Below, in pieces: positions 22,385 to 32,876 of a stretch of 64,000 nucleotides of DNA (its first letter is position 1; each line of letters opens with the position of its first letter). The notes under the pieces were generated by a model. That model was not told the DNA's origin, made no database searches, and saw only the letters and a program-made list of their open reading frames with translations. Position numbers and translations under genes: made by a program. The stretch comes from Rhynchopus euleeides (Eukaryota > Euglenozoa > Diplonemea > Diplonemida > Diplonemidae), in NCBI GenBank assembly GCA_963210315.1, contig OY723295.1, positions 474,501 to 538,500 on the forward strand, given 5' to 3'.

Positions 22385-23300
22385 GGGGGGGGGGGCTTGA
22401 CAGCGCACCCACAACACACCCCCTCCCTCCATAACAGGACATGCACACCACACACAACTCAGCAAGGAAAAGCGGGAATACAATACAAACACGGGCAAAC
22501 AAACAACAGTCGGGGAGACAGGGCCTCATTAGTGGTGCGGGCATGCATAGTGCGCTCTGGGGAGAGGTTCAGCTGGGGTGACGTGCGTGGGGTGGGGTGT
22601 GGTGAAGTGGCGTTTTTTTATTGCGAAAAACAGACATGCCACGTTATCTGCCAGCCGCTTCTTCACAGTGACCCCCACCGCTCGACTCCACCCTCCAGCC
22701 CAATGGCGGGGGTGGTGTCGGGGAATAAGCATGCGCAAGCCGACAGACCCTACAAGACACCAGAGGGGGGGTCGGGGAAGGGGAGAGGATGACGTGCTAC
22801 AGTGGAGATCGCAAAAAAAAAAACAGAGGGGAAGGGGGGGGGGGGGGGGGTGAACCTGGTGAAGGCCGTATCGGAGTTCATTCCGTTTGCAAACCTGGAA
22901 AACAAAAAAAAATTGGTTAAACGGCGTGTGGTGCACCACGTTGTAGTTGGTGGGAGGCAGGAGGGGGGGGTGTTGACGCGGAAACCTTCTCCACTTCGGC
23001 CTTCAATGTTCTCCATTGAACATTCGCTACTACAACCAGGGGACACACTGCGAAGAGAGGAGAGAACAGCACCCTCTCCCCCACTTTTTGTGTTTTTGAC
23101 AATACAGATCGTTCCCCCCCCCGACATGCACTCTCCGGCTGCTAAATAATCAAAAACAAAACCCCTCCGCCCTCTTTCCGCCGTGCATATTATATTTTTA
23201 TAACATCTGACCGACGGCTCCCGTTGGAACGGTGGGGCCTGCAGCTTTCGCCTTTTTCCCGGAGAGAGATACGACACACGACCCATTTTTACTTCAAGCT
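22385..23300. other. Intergenic region
   Basis: No gene seen. G run at about 22835-22850. Probably includes the 3' flank of the BILBO1-like gene. Confidence 0.4.
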
Positions 23301-25463
23301 TCAGTATAACCGACGCGGGGACCGCTGGCGCGAGAGGGCAGGAGAAAGCTCATGCTCCAAGGCAAGGCGCCGCGTCGCCAGATCGACCTGCTCCCGCTCC
23401 AGGCTGCGCGTCAGGCGCGACTGAAGCTCCGCGGCACGCAGCGTCTCATCCTCAGCTGCGCGGCGGATGCCCTCCTTCTCCCGCAGGGCGAAGAGCTGCT
23501 TCTCCGTCGCACTCATCAGGGTCAGCTGCGCAGCCCGCTCCCCCTCGGCCTGCATCTTGTTGGTGACTGCCTCATTCTCGAGGTCTTGGTATGCCGCCAG
23601 CTCGGCACGCTTGCGCAGCAGCTCATCCTGTGTTGTGTTGACCATCGTCTGGATCAGCGCAACCTCCGCCGCAGTCTGCTTCTCCGACTCAGATGCGTGC
23701 AGCAGCTCGGTGCGCGACTTCATCGCAGCATCGCGGATCTGCTCAGTCACCAGCATCTGCTCCGCAGCGAGCTTCTCCAACTCGACGAGGCGCTCCTCGC
23801 AGGACACGAGCTCCGCATCTTGAGTCGTCTTGCGAACCTCTGCGGACACAACATCCGCCTTGGCCTCCTCCAACGAGAGCTGCATCATCTTCTCCCTCTC
23901 CTTGGCACGCTCCAATGCGGCTTCGCGCCCTGCAACTGATGCCTTGGCTCTGTCGACCTCCGACTGCGCCATCACCTGCTGGGCATGCGCGTCGCGTTCC
24001 GTAATGAGGGCCTTCTCAAGAGCACGCTCTGCGGTGGTCAGGTCATCCTCTGCCTTGTGGACGGCGCGCTGTGCTTCCAGCGTGGCCTGCCCAGCCTCCT
24101 CTTCGCGCTGTTTGGCATCCTCCAGCTCCTGCCTGCAGCGCTCGCTCAGCTCCTTGTGGCGGTCGACCTCCAGCTGCTGCATCTTGAAGAGCCCCTCCAC
24201 CTCCTTCAGCTTCAGCTCCATCTTCGCCGTCTCCTCGTCCTGCACCATGGAGCGTGTCTGCGCCAGGGCAACCTGGTGCTGCGCCTCCAGCTGCTCCTGC
24301 CGCTTGCCGGCCTCCTCCTCCTTTGCGGTGGTCAGTGCGGTGAGCGCCTCTGTCACGCCCTTGCGCACCTCCCCGGTGTGCTCCTTCGCCTCCGCGAGGC
24401 GTTCGTCCGCCTCCTGCAGCTTGGCGTCCATCGCCTCGGCGTCTGCCTTCGCCTCGTCCAGCTGCTTCTCACACTCCTCGACGCCTGCCTTGGCAGCCTC
24501 CAGCGCAGCCTCCTGCTGTGCCACGCGGGTCTGCGCTGTCTCGAGGTCGACGGTGCACTTGATAGCAAGCTCGCGGTGGTGATCCACCTCCAGCTTCTGC
24601 TGCGCGACGAGCCTGGCAATCTCCGTCAGCCTGTGCTGCGAACGGGCCATCTCTGTCTCCTGCGCCTGGCACCGTGCATCCGCAGCGTGAACCTGGTCCA
24701 CCAGGCGGGAGTGGTCCAACGCTGCGATGCGCTCAGAGTTCTTCACCGCCTCGACGCCTGACACCGCAGCGCTGTACTGCTCGCGGGCAAGCCCTGTCTT
24801 GCGCTGCACGTCTGTGAGGTGCATCGTCGCCCCGTCGGCATGCCGCGCCGCCTCCTGCGTGCGGGCCTCCTGCATCGCAAGCATGTGGTTCGTCTCTGCC
24901 ACCTCGTGCTCCGCAGCCACGGTGGCGGCGCGGGCGACGGTTGTCGACTCAACCAGCTCGCCCAGCGCTACGCTGGCATGCACGGCAGCCTCGGCAGCCA
25001 GGGCGTTTGCCACGACAGGGACGGGCACGACAGGGGGGCCCGGCAGCACTGGCAGCACGGGGGGCGGAGACACCACGCCCCGCATCGGCGACGGCGAGAA
25101 GCGGTCCACCGCCCCGATGGGCGGGTGCGTGAGGGGGGGTCTCGCGGCAGGGGGCAGCCCGCCCTGCGTGTCGTCGTGCCACTCCGACGGGGGCTGGAAG
25201 ACGTACAGCTGGCAGCCCTCCGTCAGCAGCGAGGTGCTATCCAGCTCGATCCACGCCCCGCTCTTGGGCTCGAAGATCTGGATGTGGTCGATCTTGAACA
25301 GCGTGAGGGGGGCGCCGGGGTAGCGGCGTGCCTCGATGTCGCGTGTGAACAGCGCCTCCATCTTCACCTTCAGCGCGTGCATCGACGGGAGGCATGGGAA
25401 ATCCACGATGTAATTCACCTTCTGCCTGTAGAGGTCGGTCGCGACCTTGATGGAGATAGCCAT
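23301..25463 (-). CDS. Coiled-coil protein with BILBO1-like N-terminal domain
   Basis: Single exon, 720 residues, ATG at 25463 with CCCCAG upstream. Residues 1-115 form a small domain: MAISIKVATDLYRQKVNYIV, then GCQLYVFQPPSEWH near 83-96. From memory this closely resembles the ubiquitin-like N-terminal domain of kinetoplastid BILBO1, a flagellar-pocket-collar scaffold. A Pro/Val-rich linker (about 100-150) follows, then about 550 residues of almost unbroken Ala/Glu/Lys/Arg coiled coil. BILBO1 itself has EF-hands after its N-terminal domain; I see none here, so this is a domain homologue rather than an orthologue. A filament-forming cytoskeletal role is inferred. Confidence 0.75.
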   Translation of the reverse strand: MAISIKVATDLYRQKVNYIVDFPCLPSMHALKVKMEALFTRDIEARRYPGAPLTLFKIDHIQIFEPKSGAWIELDSTSLLTEGCQLYVFQPPSEWHDDTQGGLPPAARPPLTHPPIGAVDRFSPSPMRGVVSPPPVLPVLPGPPVVPVPVVANALAAEAAVHASVALGELVESTTVARAATVAAEHEVAETNHMLAMQEARTQEAARHADGATMHLTDVQRKTGLAREQYSAAVSGVEAVKNSERIAALDHSRLVDQVHAADARCQAQETEMARSQHRLTEIARLVAQQKLEVDHHRELAIKCTVDLETAQTRVAQQEAALEAAKAGVEECEKQLDEAKADAEAMDAKLQEADERLAEAKEHTGEVRKGVTEALTALTTAKEEEAGKRQEQLEAQHQVALAQTRSMVQDEETAKMELKLKEVEGLFKMQQLEVDRHKELSERCRQELEDAKQREEEAGQATLEAQRAVHKAEDDLTTAERALEKALITERDAHAQQVMAQSEVDRAKASVAGREAALERAKEREKMMQLSLEEAKADVVSAEVRKTTQDAELVSCEERLVELEKLAAEQMLVTEQIRDAAMKSRTELLHASESEKQTAAEVALIQTMVNTTQDELLRKRAELAAYQDLENEAVTNKMQAEGERAAQLTLMSATEKQLFALREKEGIRRAAEDETLRAAELQSRLTRSLEREQVDLATRRLALEHELSPALSRQRSPRRLY

Positions 25464-28417
25464 GTTGGGTCAGCTGGGGCGCAGTGCAGCCCTGTGAGTG
25501 CAGGTGTGTGTTTTGAAGCAGGGGATGTGTCGCGCTTTGTAGAGAGACCCCTGACCACGCCGGTGATCATGTGTGCATCCTCCGAACGGGCCGGGTGGTG
25601 ATGATAAAGAGATCTCAGGCACACGAATGACGAGATGTTTAAGACTGTCAGCCAGCCGGAGTGGGGGTGGGTAGGTGGTGCTGCGACTTTGTTCTCCGTA
25701 TTCCTTTCTGATTTCTTCCTTTCTTCGCGCTGACACTTCTACACTCACACGTCTGCTGGCTGTCTGGTTATCTCGTGAGTGAGGAGCACAAGTAGCACGA
25801 ACAAACACAGCACGTGGAGTGCTGCTCCAAAGTGCAGAAGCGTGAACCCGCTCTAATTTGGTGTCACACCGACACAGCTTTTGGCAGAGTGAAGGCCCTT
25901 TGGAGGGTGTCCGGTTCTCCGGATTTTCCTGATTTTTCCCGATTTTCCGAAAATTTTGCCACTGGTTGACACAAGGGCAAATTTCGAGCAAAATCCGAAA
26001 ATCAGGAAAAATCGGGAAAAATCAGGAAATCCAGGGGGGGCCACCGGAGACCCTCCCCGAAAAAATCCGATTTTTTTGGGTCGAAAAAAAATTTTTTTTT
26101 CCGACCCGAAAATCTGTATCTGCGGACTGCCACACTCTGAAAAACCGAAAAATTTCCGAAAAAATCGAAAATTTTGGCCTTTCCTGGCCTATGTGGTCCC
26201 AAAGGGCCCAGGTTGCCCGGTTTTTCACCCAAAAACACCCCAAAAATTTTTCCGCCGCCCTTCGGGCGGCGGATTGGCCGCCTTCGGCGGCGTCGTCGTT
26301 TCACTCTGTACTAAGGACGTCGGTAAAGCCGAGCCCTTTGTACAACCGTTTCACTCTGACTTCTGTCTGTCTGTCCTGTGTGCCATCAGTGTGTCCCCGT
26401 TACAGTGATTCCGCTCCATCCCATTGAGTGTCTCTCAGTTCTGCTCGTTCTGACAGTGGAGGTGGTCTCCGCGACTGCGTCCGTTTCTTGGCTGCCCCGT
26501 GTCTGCAGTTCCACTTGTGTCATGGACTCGTTGTGGTTACTGGTGCTCTGCACCATTTTCGCTGCTGCTCGTTAGTTCCGTCCCGTTTCATTCCCAGCTG
26601 CTCAGGGAGAGCTGCCCTGTGTTTGCCGCAAAGGGCGCTGCTGATCCTTGTTCCTCATCGCGTTGTGACTCCCATTCAGCCTGGCGGGGCAGTCTTCAGC
26701 GTTCAAACTACCTGATAGTTCCCGAAGTTCGCGGATTCCGCCGCTCATCTTGCATCATATGGGCACCAAGCCGGCAACGATAGCCTGTGGCGTTGAGGCG
26801 CCATCGGCTGTCTCCCGGAGCATTTCCAACCTCACATCCGTGAGGCCGGCTACCACCCAGGTTTGTGGGTTCCATAAAGAACTCAGGCAGGTGCCGCTCT
26901 CGTACCCCCGCATGCCTCACCCGCCGCGAACGAGGGAGGCCGCCACGCATGAGGAGCTTCTCTTCGCCACCTCCCGCTGCTCGTCAGTCAGGGAGCTACA
27001 CCCCGTTTTTTCGGTTGAAGTTTTTTCTGATCAGAGTTGCACCCACCGTTTCTCTCCGTCCAGCCCGAGAATGTCGAACCCTGAAAAATCGACAACACCC
27101 CACATCCTGCACCTGAGACGCGGCTTCCTTATCTGAGGGGCCGCGTCCAAATACACGGACTTTGCTAAACTGGACCCAACTCCCCACACCCTTTTTTTCG
27201 CCATTTTTTCAAAAAATCCCCCAAATTTTTCCAATTTTTTCAAAAATTTCCTAAATTTAGGACACCCTCCTTTGTGACACAACCCCCGCCCACATTGAAG
27301 TGTGCTGGATTAAAACAGAGGAATCTTAAATTTCAACATTTTGTCCGGTGATTTTGGCATGCCAATCTTGTCGGGACTGTGCAACATGGATGTTTTTTTT
27401 ATTCTGTGTTTTGGCAATCTACCTCACCGAAGCTGTTCTGGGATGCAAGAAATGTCGTTTTCTTCTTTTGAATATTTCCCCTTGCTGGAGGTACCGGGCA
27501 GAACCAGTTTTTCCTCCCTCAGGCGGAGCTGGTGTTCCCACAGGAGTGCCAGACCTCCGTGATTTTGGGACCTCCTGACGTGTTTCCGAGAAAAAAAAGA
27601 GAGGGAATGGGCGCGTGCATGATTTGGTGAACAAGACTGAAGCAACTCGCAATACCCAATCACTGTGATACTGTTGATGGCACACATGGCGTGTTTCTGA
27701 GCCGAGGGGGTTCAGATGTGGACAACAAGACCGGACACATGATCATAGACGAAGGAGAAAGGGTGCGATAGAGAGATGAGGGAGTGTGCGCTGCGCCCTG
27801 CAGAATACGCCAGGGCGCAGCGTACACCCCCCACCGCCCCACTGCATGCTATGGTACTGCCAGGCCACAACCCACAAACGGGGAGGAAAGCCGCAGCTGT
27901 TCAAAAACCGACGCACCACATGCCAGCGGCTGGCACATCCATACACAACTCTTCCCTTCACACCGCCACCCCACCGGCTACTGAGGAGCCCAAAACCCAC
28001 GAGATTTTCTGACACCCTGTGGAGCTGCACAGCTGCAACTCCCCCCTCTCCAACAAGAGAGCTTCCTTGGTGGAAACCCATCGGGAGGAAAGAAGCACGC
28101 ACAATCACCACACTCACCCCATGGGGTGTGTGTGACGTGCGTGTGGAGGGCGTATAACGTATGAGTTGAGTAAAGGTATCAAGGCGGCCTTTCTTCCATG
28201 CATTCAATTGAGTGGGGGAGAAGGGGGCAAGGTAGAGGGGGTTTGATTGTCGAGAGGGAATGGAAAAGCAAGTCTTCCAGCATCTTCTTGCAATGTTAGT
28301 TCTGAGGAGAAGGGGGGAGGGGGGGTTCACACGTCATTTGGTGATATCACGCACTCGACACACGCATGTGATTGTGTCTTTGTGGTTTGTTGTTTAGAAC
28401 ACGGTGGGATCTTGTAA
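25464..28417. other. Long gene-free region with small inverted repeats
   Basis: Nearly 3 kb. It holds imperfect inverted repeats around 25915-26030 (runs such as GATTTTCC and GGAAAATC), a hairpin CCGCCGCCCTTCGGGCGGCGG at about 26250-26272, and a stem GACGCGGC...GCCGCGTC near 27115-27150. About 26300-27000 is pyrimidine-rich on the plus strand. A gene cannot be supported. It may be old repeat DNA. Confidence 0.45.
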
Positions 28418-28893
28418 ATGTTACATGTATAACTACAAGTATATACATGTATTATACATGTATAATACTTGCATGTCAACTATTATACATGTATAATACA
28501 TGTATATGCCTGAAATATACATGTAAAATACATGTATATCAAGTAAAAATACAAGTATAATACTTGCATGTCAACTATTATACATGTATTTTTACTTGAT
28601 ATACATGTATTTTACATGTATATTTCAGGCATTTACATGTATTTTACATGTATAATACTTGTCATGCAAGTATTATACATGTAAAATACTTGCATGACAA
28701 GTAAAATACTTGCATGCAAGTAAAATACATGTATTTTACTTGCATGCAAGTATTTTACTTGTCATGCAAGTATTATACATGTATTTTACTTGTCATGCAA
28801 GTATTTTACATGTATAATACTTGCATGACAAGTATTATACATGTAAAATACATGTAAATGCCTGAAATATACATGTAAAATACATGTATACAT
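28418..28893. repeat. AT-rich block built of short palindromes
   Basis: About 475 bp made almost wholly of TACATGTA and TACTTG/CAAGTA words separated by two to four A/T bases. A perfect 45-bp inverted pair lies at 28508-28552 and 28586-28630 (starting GCCTGAAATATACATG). Part of the same sequence recurs directly at 28860-28889. No coding sequence. It contrasts sharply with the GC-rich surroundings and adjoins the recombinase element. Confidence 0.9.
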
Positions 28894-29408
28894 GGTTATC
28901 AACAGATCTTACCCCCTTTTCTTCCCGAAACCCGTCGAGCATGTCTTCGTCGTCGTAATTTTTTTTCTGTTAAGATCTTAGTGAAAAAAAGCACAAAAAT
29001 TAAGATCTTAGTATTTTTTTCGAAGATCTTAGGTAAGATCTTAGTTTTTTTATTACCGGTCCTGAAACCATTATTACCGGTTTCCTGCAGAAAGTCCATA
29101 AGCCAAGAGGTAATAATAAACCACTTTACGAGACTTAAAGGCGATATTATTGACCATTCGGTAATTAAAAAGTTTTTATCAAAACTAGGAAATAAAGCAG
29201 TCACAGGAATATAGCCTGGGTTTAGTGACTTCATCCATTATTTACACTCAGCTTTCTTATTACCGCAATATTGAGGGCAATAATGGAAATCTTTATTTCC
29301 TGGAAAAAGCGGCTGGGGGCAGGGGCGGTGTGGGGGCGAGGTCCTGGCCAGTTTGCTTGATCCACATTGCTCCTACTCGCTACAACACTTCACAGGGGCT
29401 AGAGGGCA

Positions 29409-30449
29409 TCACCTCGGCAGGTTGACGTTCAGATCCACAGTCACCCTGCTCTGGCTTGGCGCTCCCGTCGTCGTCCCCTGTGCAGGCTGGCTTGACATCA
29501 TGTGCGCGACGTTCCGCTGGTGTGTCGTGGATGCATCAAGGTAGAGCTGCGGCGTCGATTCTCCGCGCCAGCCGAAATGCCTGCGGAGATCCATGGTGGA
29601 CGCGCCGCCATTGGCCGCTGCCAGCGCGGCGGAGCGTCTCATGCTGTGCCCGGTGTATCCCTCCGGGTCCTTTTCCAGGCACAGCGCAATCTTCCGTGGC
29701 AGCCCGTAGAATTGGTTTCGCCCGATGGGCGAAGCGAGGAACGCGCTGCCGGCCTTGTTGATGCGTCTTGCGACAGGCCCCGTCACGAGGTCCGACAGAG
29801 AGAGGTGGGCCAGATGGGCCTTGAGGACGTCGTAGAACACAGCTTCTTCGTTCAGCATCTTGGGGACCACAAACGACCGTTCAATCGCGACGCTTCCCTG
29901 CTTTGCACCGTAGAACTTCACGCTGATCTGCTCATCTTGGACGGTGATGTTTTCGATCGACAGGTTGCGGAGTTCAACGCAGCGCATCCCACCGAAGAAG
30001 GCCAGCACCACAAGCGCACGATCCTGCTTGCTCGCCAGCGACCCGGTGCCCTTGTCCATGTAGTCCTGCAGTTCTTGAAAAGAGAAGGTTTTGGCTTGTT
30101 TGGTGGTGTAGCCCTTTGTTTGATTCTTCACGTACTGGTGGAGGCGTGGCATCTTTGTCTTGATCATGTTCCCGTGGACAATCTTGACCTTGAAGTTGAT
30201 GATGGAGTAGTAGTTCCAGATTGACGATGCGGCAGAACCCCCCTGCAGCTTGGCCTTGAGATAGCCCTTGATGTGCTTCTCGGAGTAGATTGTCTTCATG
30301 GAACGAACCCGGGGAGCCTCCTCAGCGACGTACGCCTCGAAGTCAGTCAGTCGATCGGTGTATGCCTTCCTGCTGCGGACTGGCATGAGGTCACCGTCAC
30401 TTGATGTGCTGCTGCTGCTGTCGCTGTCATGATCGGCGGCGCGGGGCAT
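29409..30449 (-). CDS. Tyrosine recombinase (Crypton/DIRS-like integrase)
   Basis: 346 residues, ATG at 30449, no intron. The N-terminus is acidic and Ser-rich (1-20). Residues about 30-115 look like a SAM-like core-binding domain. The catalytic domain shows the expected set: Arg156 (GGMRCVEL), His268-x-x-Arg271 (GHSMRRSAA), His291 (RHFGW) and the nucleophile Tyr303 (QLYLD). All key residues are present, so the enzyme could be active in strand cleavage and rejoining through a 3'-phosphotyrosine bond. It sits between inverted repeats in an AT-rich island, although the gene itself is GC-rich. Whether it belongs to Crypton, DIRS or a phage-like lineage cannot be settled here. Confidence 0.88.
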   Translation of the reverse strand: MPRAADHDSDSSSSTSSDGDLMPVRSRKAYTDRLTDFEAYVAEEAPRVRSMKTIYSEKHIKGYLKAKLQGGSAASSIWNYYSIINFKVKIVHGNMIKTKMPRLHQYVKNQTKGYTTKQAKTFSFQELQDYMDKGTGSLASKQDRALVVLAFFGGMRCVELRNLSIENITVQDEQISVKFYGAKQGSVAIERSFVVPKMLNEEAVFYDVLKAHLAHLSLSDLVTGPVARRINKAGSAFLASPIGRNQFYGLPRKIALCLEKDPEGYTGHSMRRSAALAAANGGASTMDLRRHFGWRGESTPQLYLDASTTHQRNVAHMMSSQPAQGTTTGAPSQSRVTVDLNVNLPR

Positions 30450-30574
30450 GATGTGTGTGATGTTGCGTGATCTGTGGAGGTTGTGGCTCTGGTACTACGG
30501 AGGCTTTCTGCAGGTAACCGATTATAATGGTTTCAGGACCGTTAACAAACTACCATATAACCGGTCCTAATTGA

Positions 30575-30739
30575 GTACTTTCTGGATTTCGGGAAATTAC
30601 GTCCCCTCAGCAAGGTACTCGGGTGTTTTTGTTCCCCTCGGGAAGGCCCTCGGGCTTCGCCCTCGGGCCTTCCCTCGGGGAACAAAACACCCTCGGACCT
30701 TGCTTCGGGGACGTAATTACCCTCAATCCATAAAGTACT
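30575..30739. repeat. Long hairpin beside the recombinase gene
   Basis: Arms 30575-30655 and 30661-30739 are imperfect inverted copies around a centre near 30658. The inner arms read AATTACGTCCCC...AAGGCCC and are strongly complementary; the outer ends pair GTACTTT with AAAGTAC. A cruciform this long could be a terminus, a transcription stop or a single-strand recombination substrate. Confidence 0.8.
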
Positions 30740-31229
30740 TTATTATTACCGGTAATAAATAGCTATTGCAAATATCCTTTCGTATTCTGGGTGCCTTGCC
30801 GAGCTCCACCTGTGAGCAGGTGTCGAACTCGTCGATCACATCTATCAGAGGTGCAGAAAGGTCGTAGGCCTTCACCTTCGCCTGCTCCGGAATGTTGGCG
30901 GCAGCCCCCTTCTCAGCGATCCGTGCCGATGCCGCACGCCTCTCAACTGTGGAGGGAAGGGGCTGCCGTCCCTGCGTCTGTGGCACTGTGTCACTCCCAG
31001 GCCCCTGCTGTCGATTGCGGATCCGGAACTTCGCCACAGCCTCCGCCACCTCCCCCTTTGACCGCTTCAGGTTTCTGCCCTCTTCTTGCACTTCCCCATT
31101 CGCAAGCCTCGTGTAGATGCCCAGCTCCACAGCCTCGTCGACAAGCGCCGGCTTCCGGATGATGATTGTGGCGAGGCATGTTGGGGTGGGGTTTGCGGCA
31201 AGCAGCTCATCGGCGACAGCAAGACACAC
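30723..31229 (-). CDS. Second open frame of the recombinase element, no clear start
   Basis: 168 codons open with GTG and hold no ATG until the last residues, so the true start or an upstream exon is missing. The composition is protein-like: ATIIIRKPALVDEAVELGIY, a basic helix NLKRSKGEVAEAVAKFRIRNR, then KVKAYDLSAPLIDVIDEFD. No family recognised. Its end overlaps the outer tip of the hairpin. It may be an accessory protein or an exon of the element. Confidence 0.4.
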   Translation of the reverse strand: MCLAVADELLAANPTPTCLATIIIRKPALVDEAVELGIYTRLANGEVQEEGRNLKRSKGEVAEAVAKFRIRNRQQGPGSDTVPQTQGRQPLPSTVERRAASARIAEKGAAANIPEQAKVKAYDLSAPLIDVIDEFDTCSQVELGKAPRIRKDICNSYLLPVIIKYFMD

Positions 31230-31488
31230 TCAGGAACAGGCACAGATTGCGATCAGGAGGGATTTGTGGGGGAGAAGGTAAGCTATGAAATGCAGTCACA
31301 ACACCGTTCAGCCGCAACCGCTCTCAGTCAGTATATGTTTGCTGACGCCGTGCATTGTGTCGTACGCTGCCGGCAGGAAAAATCGTACTGGGCCTCGTCA
31401 GGGAGTGTATCTCCAGTCAGTCAACAAGGAATATGGGGGAAAAACTAAGATCTTAGCTAAGATCTTAGTAAAAAATACCAAGATCTTA

Positions 31489-31770
31489 GGAAAATTGAAA
31501 ATTTTACAAAGATCTTTAAAAAAGCCGTTTTCCAGCCAACATCTTCGTAAAGATCTGTTGAAAACCATGTACAGTATATACTCTTGTATTTGCATACTAG
31601 ACAACTTTTCAGCTAAAAACAATTTTTTGAAAACCCTGAATTACGTAAGCTGGCACGGTGAATAGAAGAGTATACCCTTGTATTTGCCCCCCCCAGTAAC
31701 TTTTCAAGCGGAAATTAATTTTCGGGAAGATGGCAATTAAAAATTACAAAAATTAATTTCCTGCCATCTA
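31489..31770. other. AT-rich right flank of the recombinase island
   Basis: Contains an imperfect direct repeat (TATACTCTTGTATTTGC near 31575 and TATACCCTTGTATTTGC near 31669) and a hairpin AGATGGCA...TGCCATCT (about 31727-31769). No gene. Confidence 0.5.
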
Positions 31771-32546
31771 TGGAGGATCCTTGAAATCGGTAGTGGACAG
31801 TAGCGGACAGGGCGGACATTTCCTTGTGGAAAAAGTGCCCGAAAAAAAATTCGAAAAGGTCCCCCTTACAGAATTAGCCTTTTTTCAAAAAATCGGAAAA
31901 TTTCGGACCGCAATTTGTACCCAAGAAAGTGCCGAATTTTCGGACTTGGTCCGATTTGAACGATTTCCGTGCCTCTTGCAACCCCCATGAGGGGCGGCTG
32001 CTGTTTCGGGTTCTTCCGGTGGTACATGCTGGGGTGTCAGGACAGGGAATCCTGCTCGCTGTACCCGGTGATCCCTGACGCAGCCAGGAAGTGGAGAGCC
32101 TTGGAACCCTGGTTGAGGCCTGTAACACCCGGCCTTCCTGCCACTTGTGGCATTGTGGAGTGGAGGTGGTTATGGAGAAGGTTCTCTCTCCGTCCGGTCG
32201 AGCACAACCGTCCTCTCCAGCCAGGGGTCATCTACTTTCCAAACAAGGGCCAGGAACATGCTCAAACAAACCAATTGATCAGAAAATCTGGCTTGCCGTG
32301 GAATCATTGAGCATTGGGGAGTGGTTTGCCCCCTTGCTGCGTATGACATGTCCTTGTTGACGATTTTTGGTTGGTGCGTGGGACCTTTCGATTTTCATGA
32401 TTTTTTTCGGAATTTCGTGGGGACTGGTACCCCATTTGAGGGCCAAAAATCTCATTTCCGAGGCCTGGGAATGGTCGCAGTGGCCTCAGATGTCCAAAAA
32501 CGTTCAATTGACCTCTCCTCGAAAAAAAAATCGAAAGGTCCCCCCT
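31771..32546. repeat. Dispersed repeat family A, copy 1
   Basis: About 775 bp beginning TGGAGGATCCTTGAAATCGG. It recurs almost identically and in the same orientation at 58018-58802. It ends in AAAAAATCGAAAGGTCCCCC, a sequence that marks several module junctions in this window. No coding sequence and no terminal inverted repeats. Confidence 0.85.
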
Positions 32547-32838
32547 ACTGGCACCCCGGATTAGGACAGGTCTCTGGGGGTGTCCGGGGGGCATTTTTGG
32601 CCCATTGCTGGGGAAAATGGGCCATTTTTCACGATTTTTTCGGTTTTTTGTCCGGACCGGCACCGCATTTGAGGGGCCAAAATCTGATTTCCGAGGCCCG
32701 GGAATGGTCGCAGTGGCTTCATTTGGCCAAAAACGTTCAATTTACCCTTCCCCAAAAAAAAATTCGAAAGGGTCCCCCTACAAATCGCCGGTCTTAGGAA
32801 ATTTTTTTTTGGGCACCCAGATTTCAAAAATTTTCAAA
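32547..32838. repeat. Dispersed repeat family B, uninterrupted copy
   Basis: Starts TACTGGCACCCCGGATTAGG and runs to the ATTTCAAAAATTTTC segment. The same sequence is present at 60205-60409 and continues at 63920-64000, split by the 3.51-kb transposon, so this copy is the empty site. It shares about 130 bp (CCATTTGAGGGCC...GGTCGCAGTGG) with the preceding family A module, so A and B contain diverged tandem monomers. Confidence 0.85.
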
Positions 32839-32876
32839 CTATTTTCTGGACCAAAAATCAAACTATTGAGGTCCTG

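Larger units (their letters stand above)
29001..31488. mobile_element. Tyrosine-recombinase element with nested inverted repeats
   Basis: Outer inverted repeat: 29001-29048 pairs with 31441-31488 (48 bp, 4 mismatches), built on the palindrome TAAGATCTTA. Inner inverted repeat: 29053-29094 pairs with 30505-30546 (CGGTCCTGAAACCATTAT core), enclosing the recombinase gene. Between the inner right repeat and the outer right repeat lie a long hairpin and a second open frame. TTACCGG-like motifs recur at 29053, 29073, 30559 and 30746. No clear target-site duplication. Crypton-type transposons carry such recombinases but usually lack terminal inverted repeats. Confidence 0.65.

Noticed and set aside
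26300..27140. Pyrimidine-rich plus-strand region considered as a plus-strand gene or LTR
   Set aside because: Frames are short and unrelated to known proteins, no matching partner LTR or primer-binding site found in the window.
28418..28893. CRISPR-like array
   Set aside because: No constant repeat with unique spacers; the whole block is made of interleaved palindromic words, and the genome is eukaryotic.
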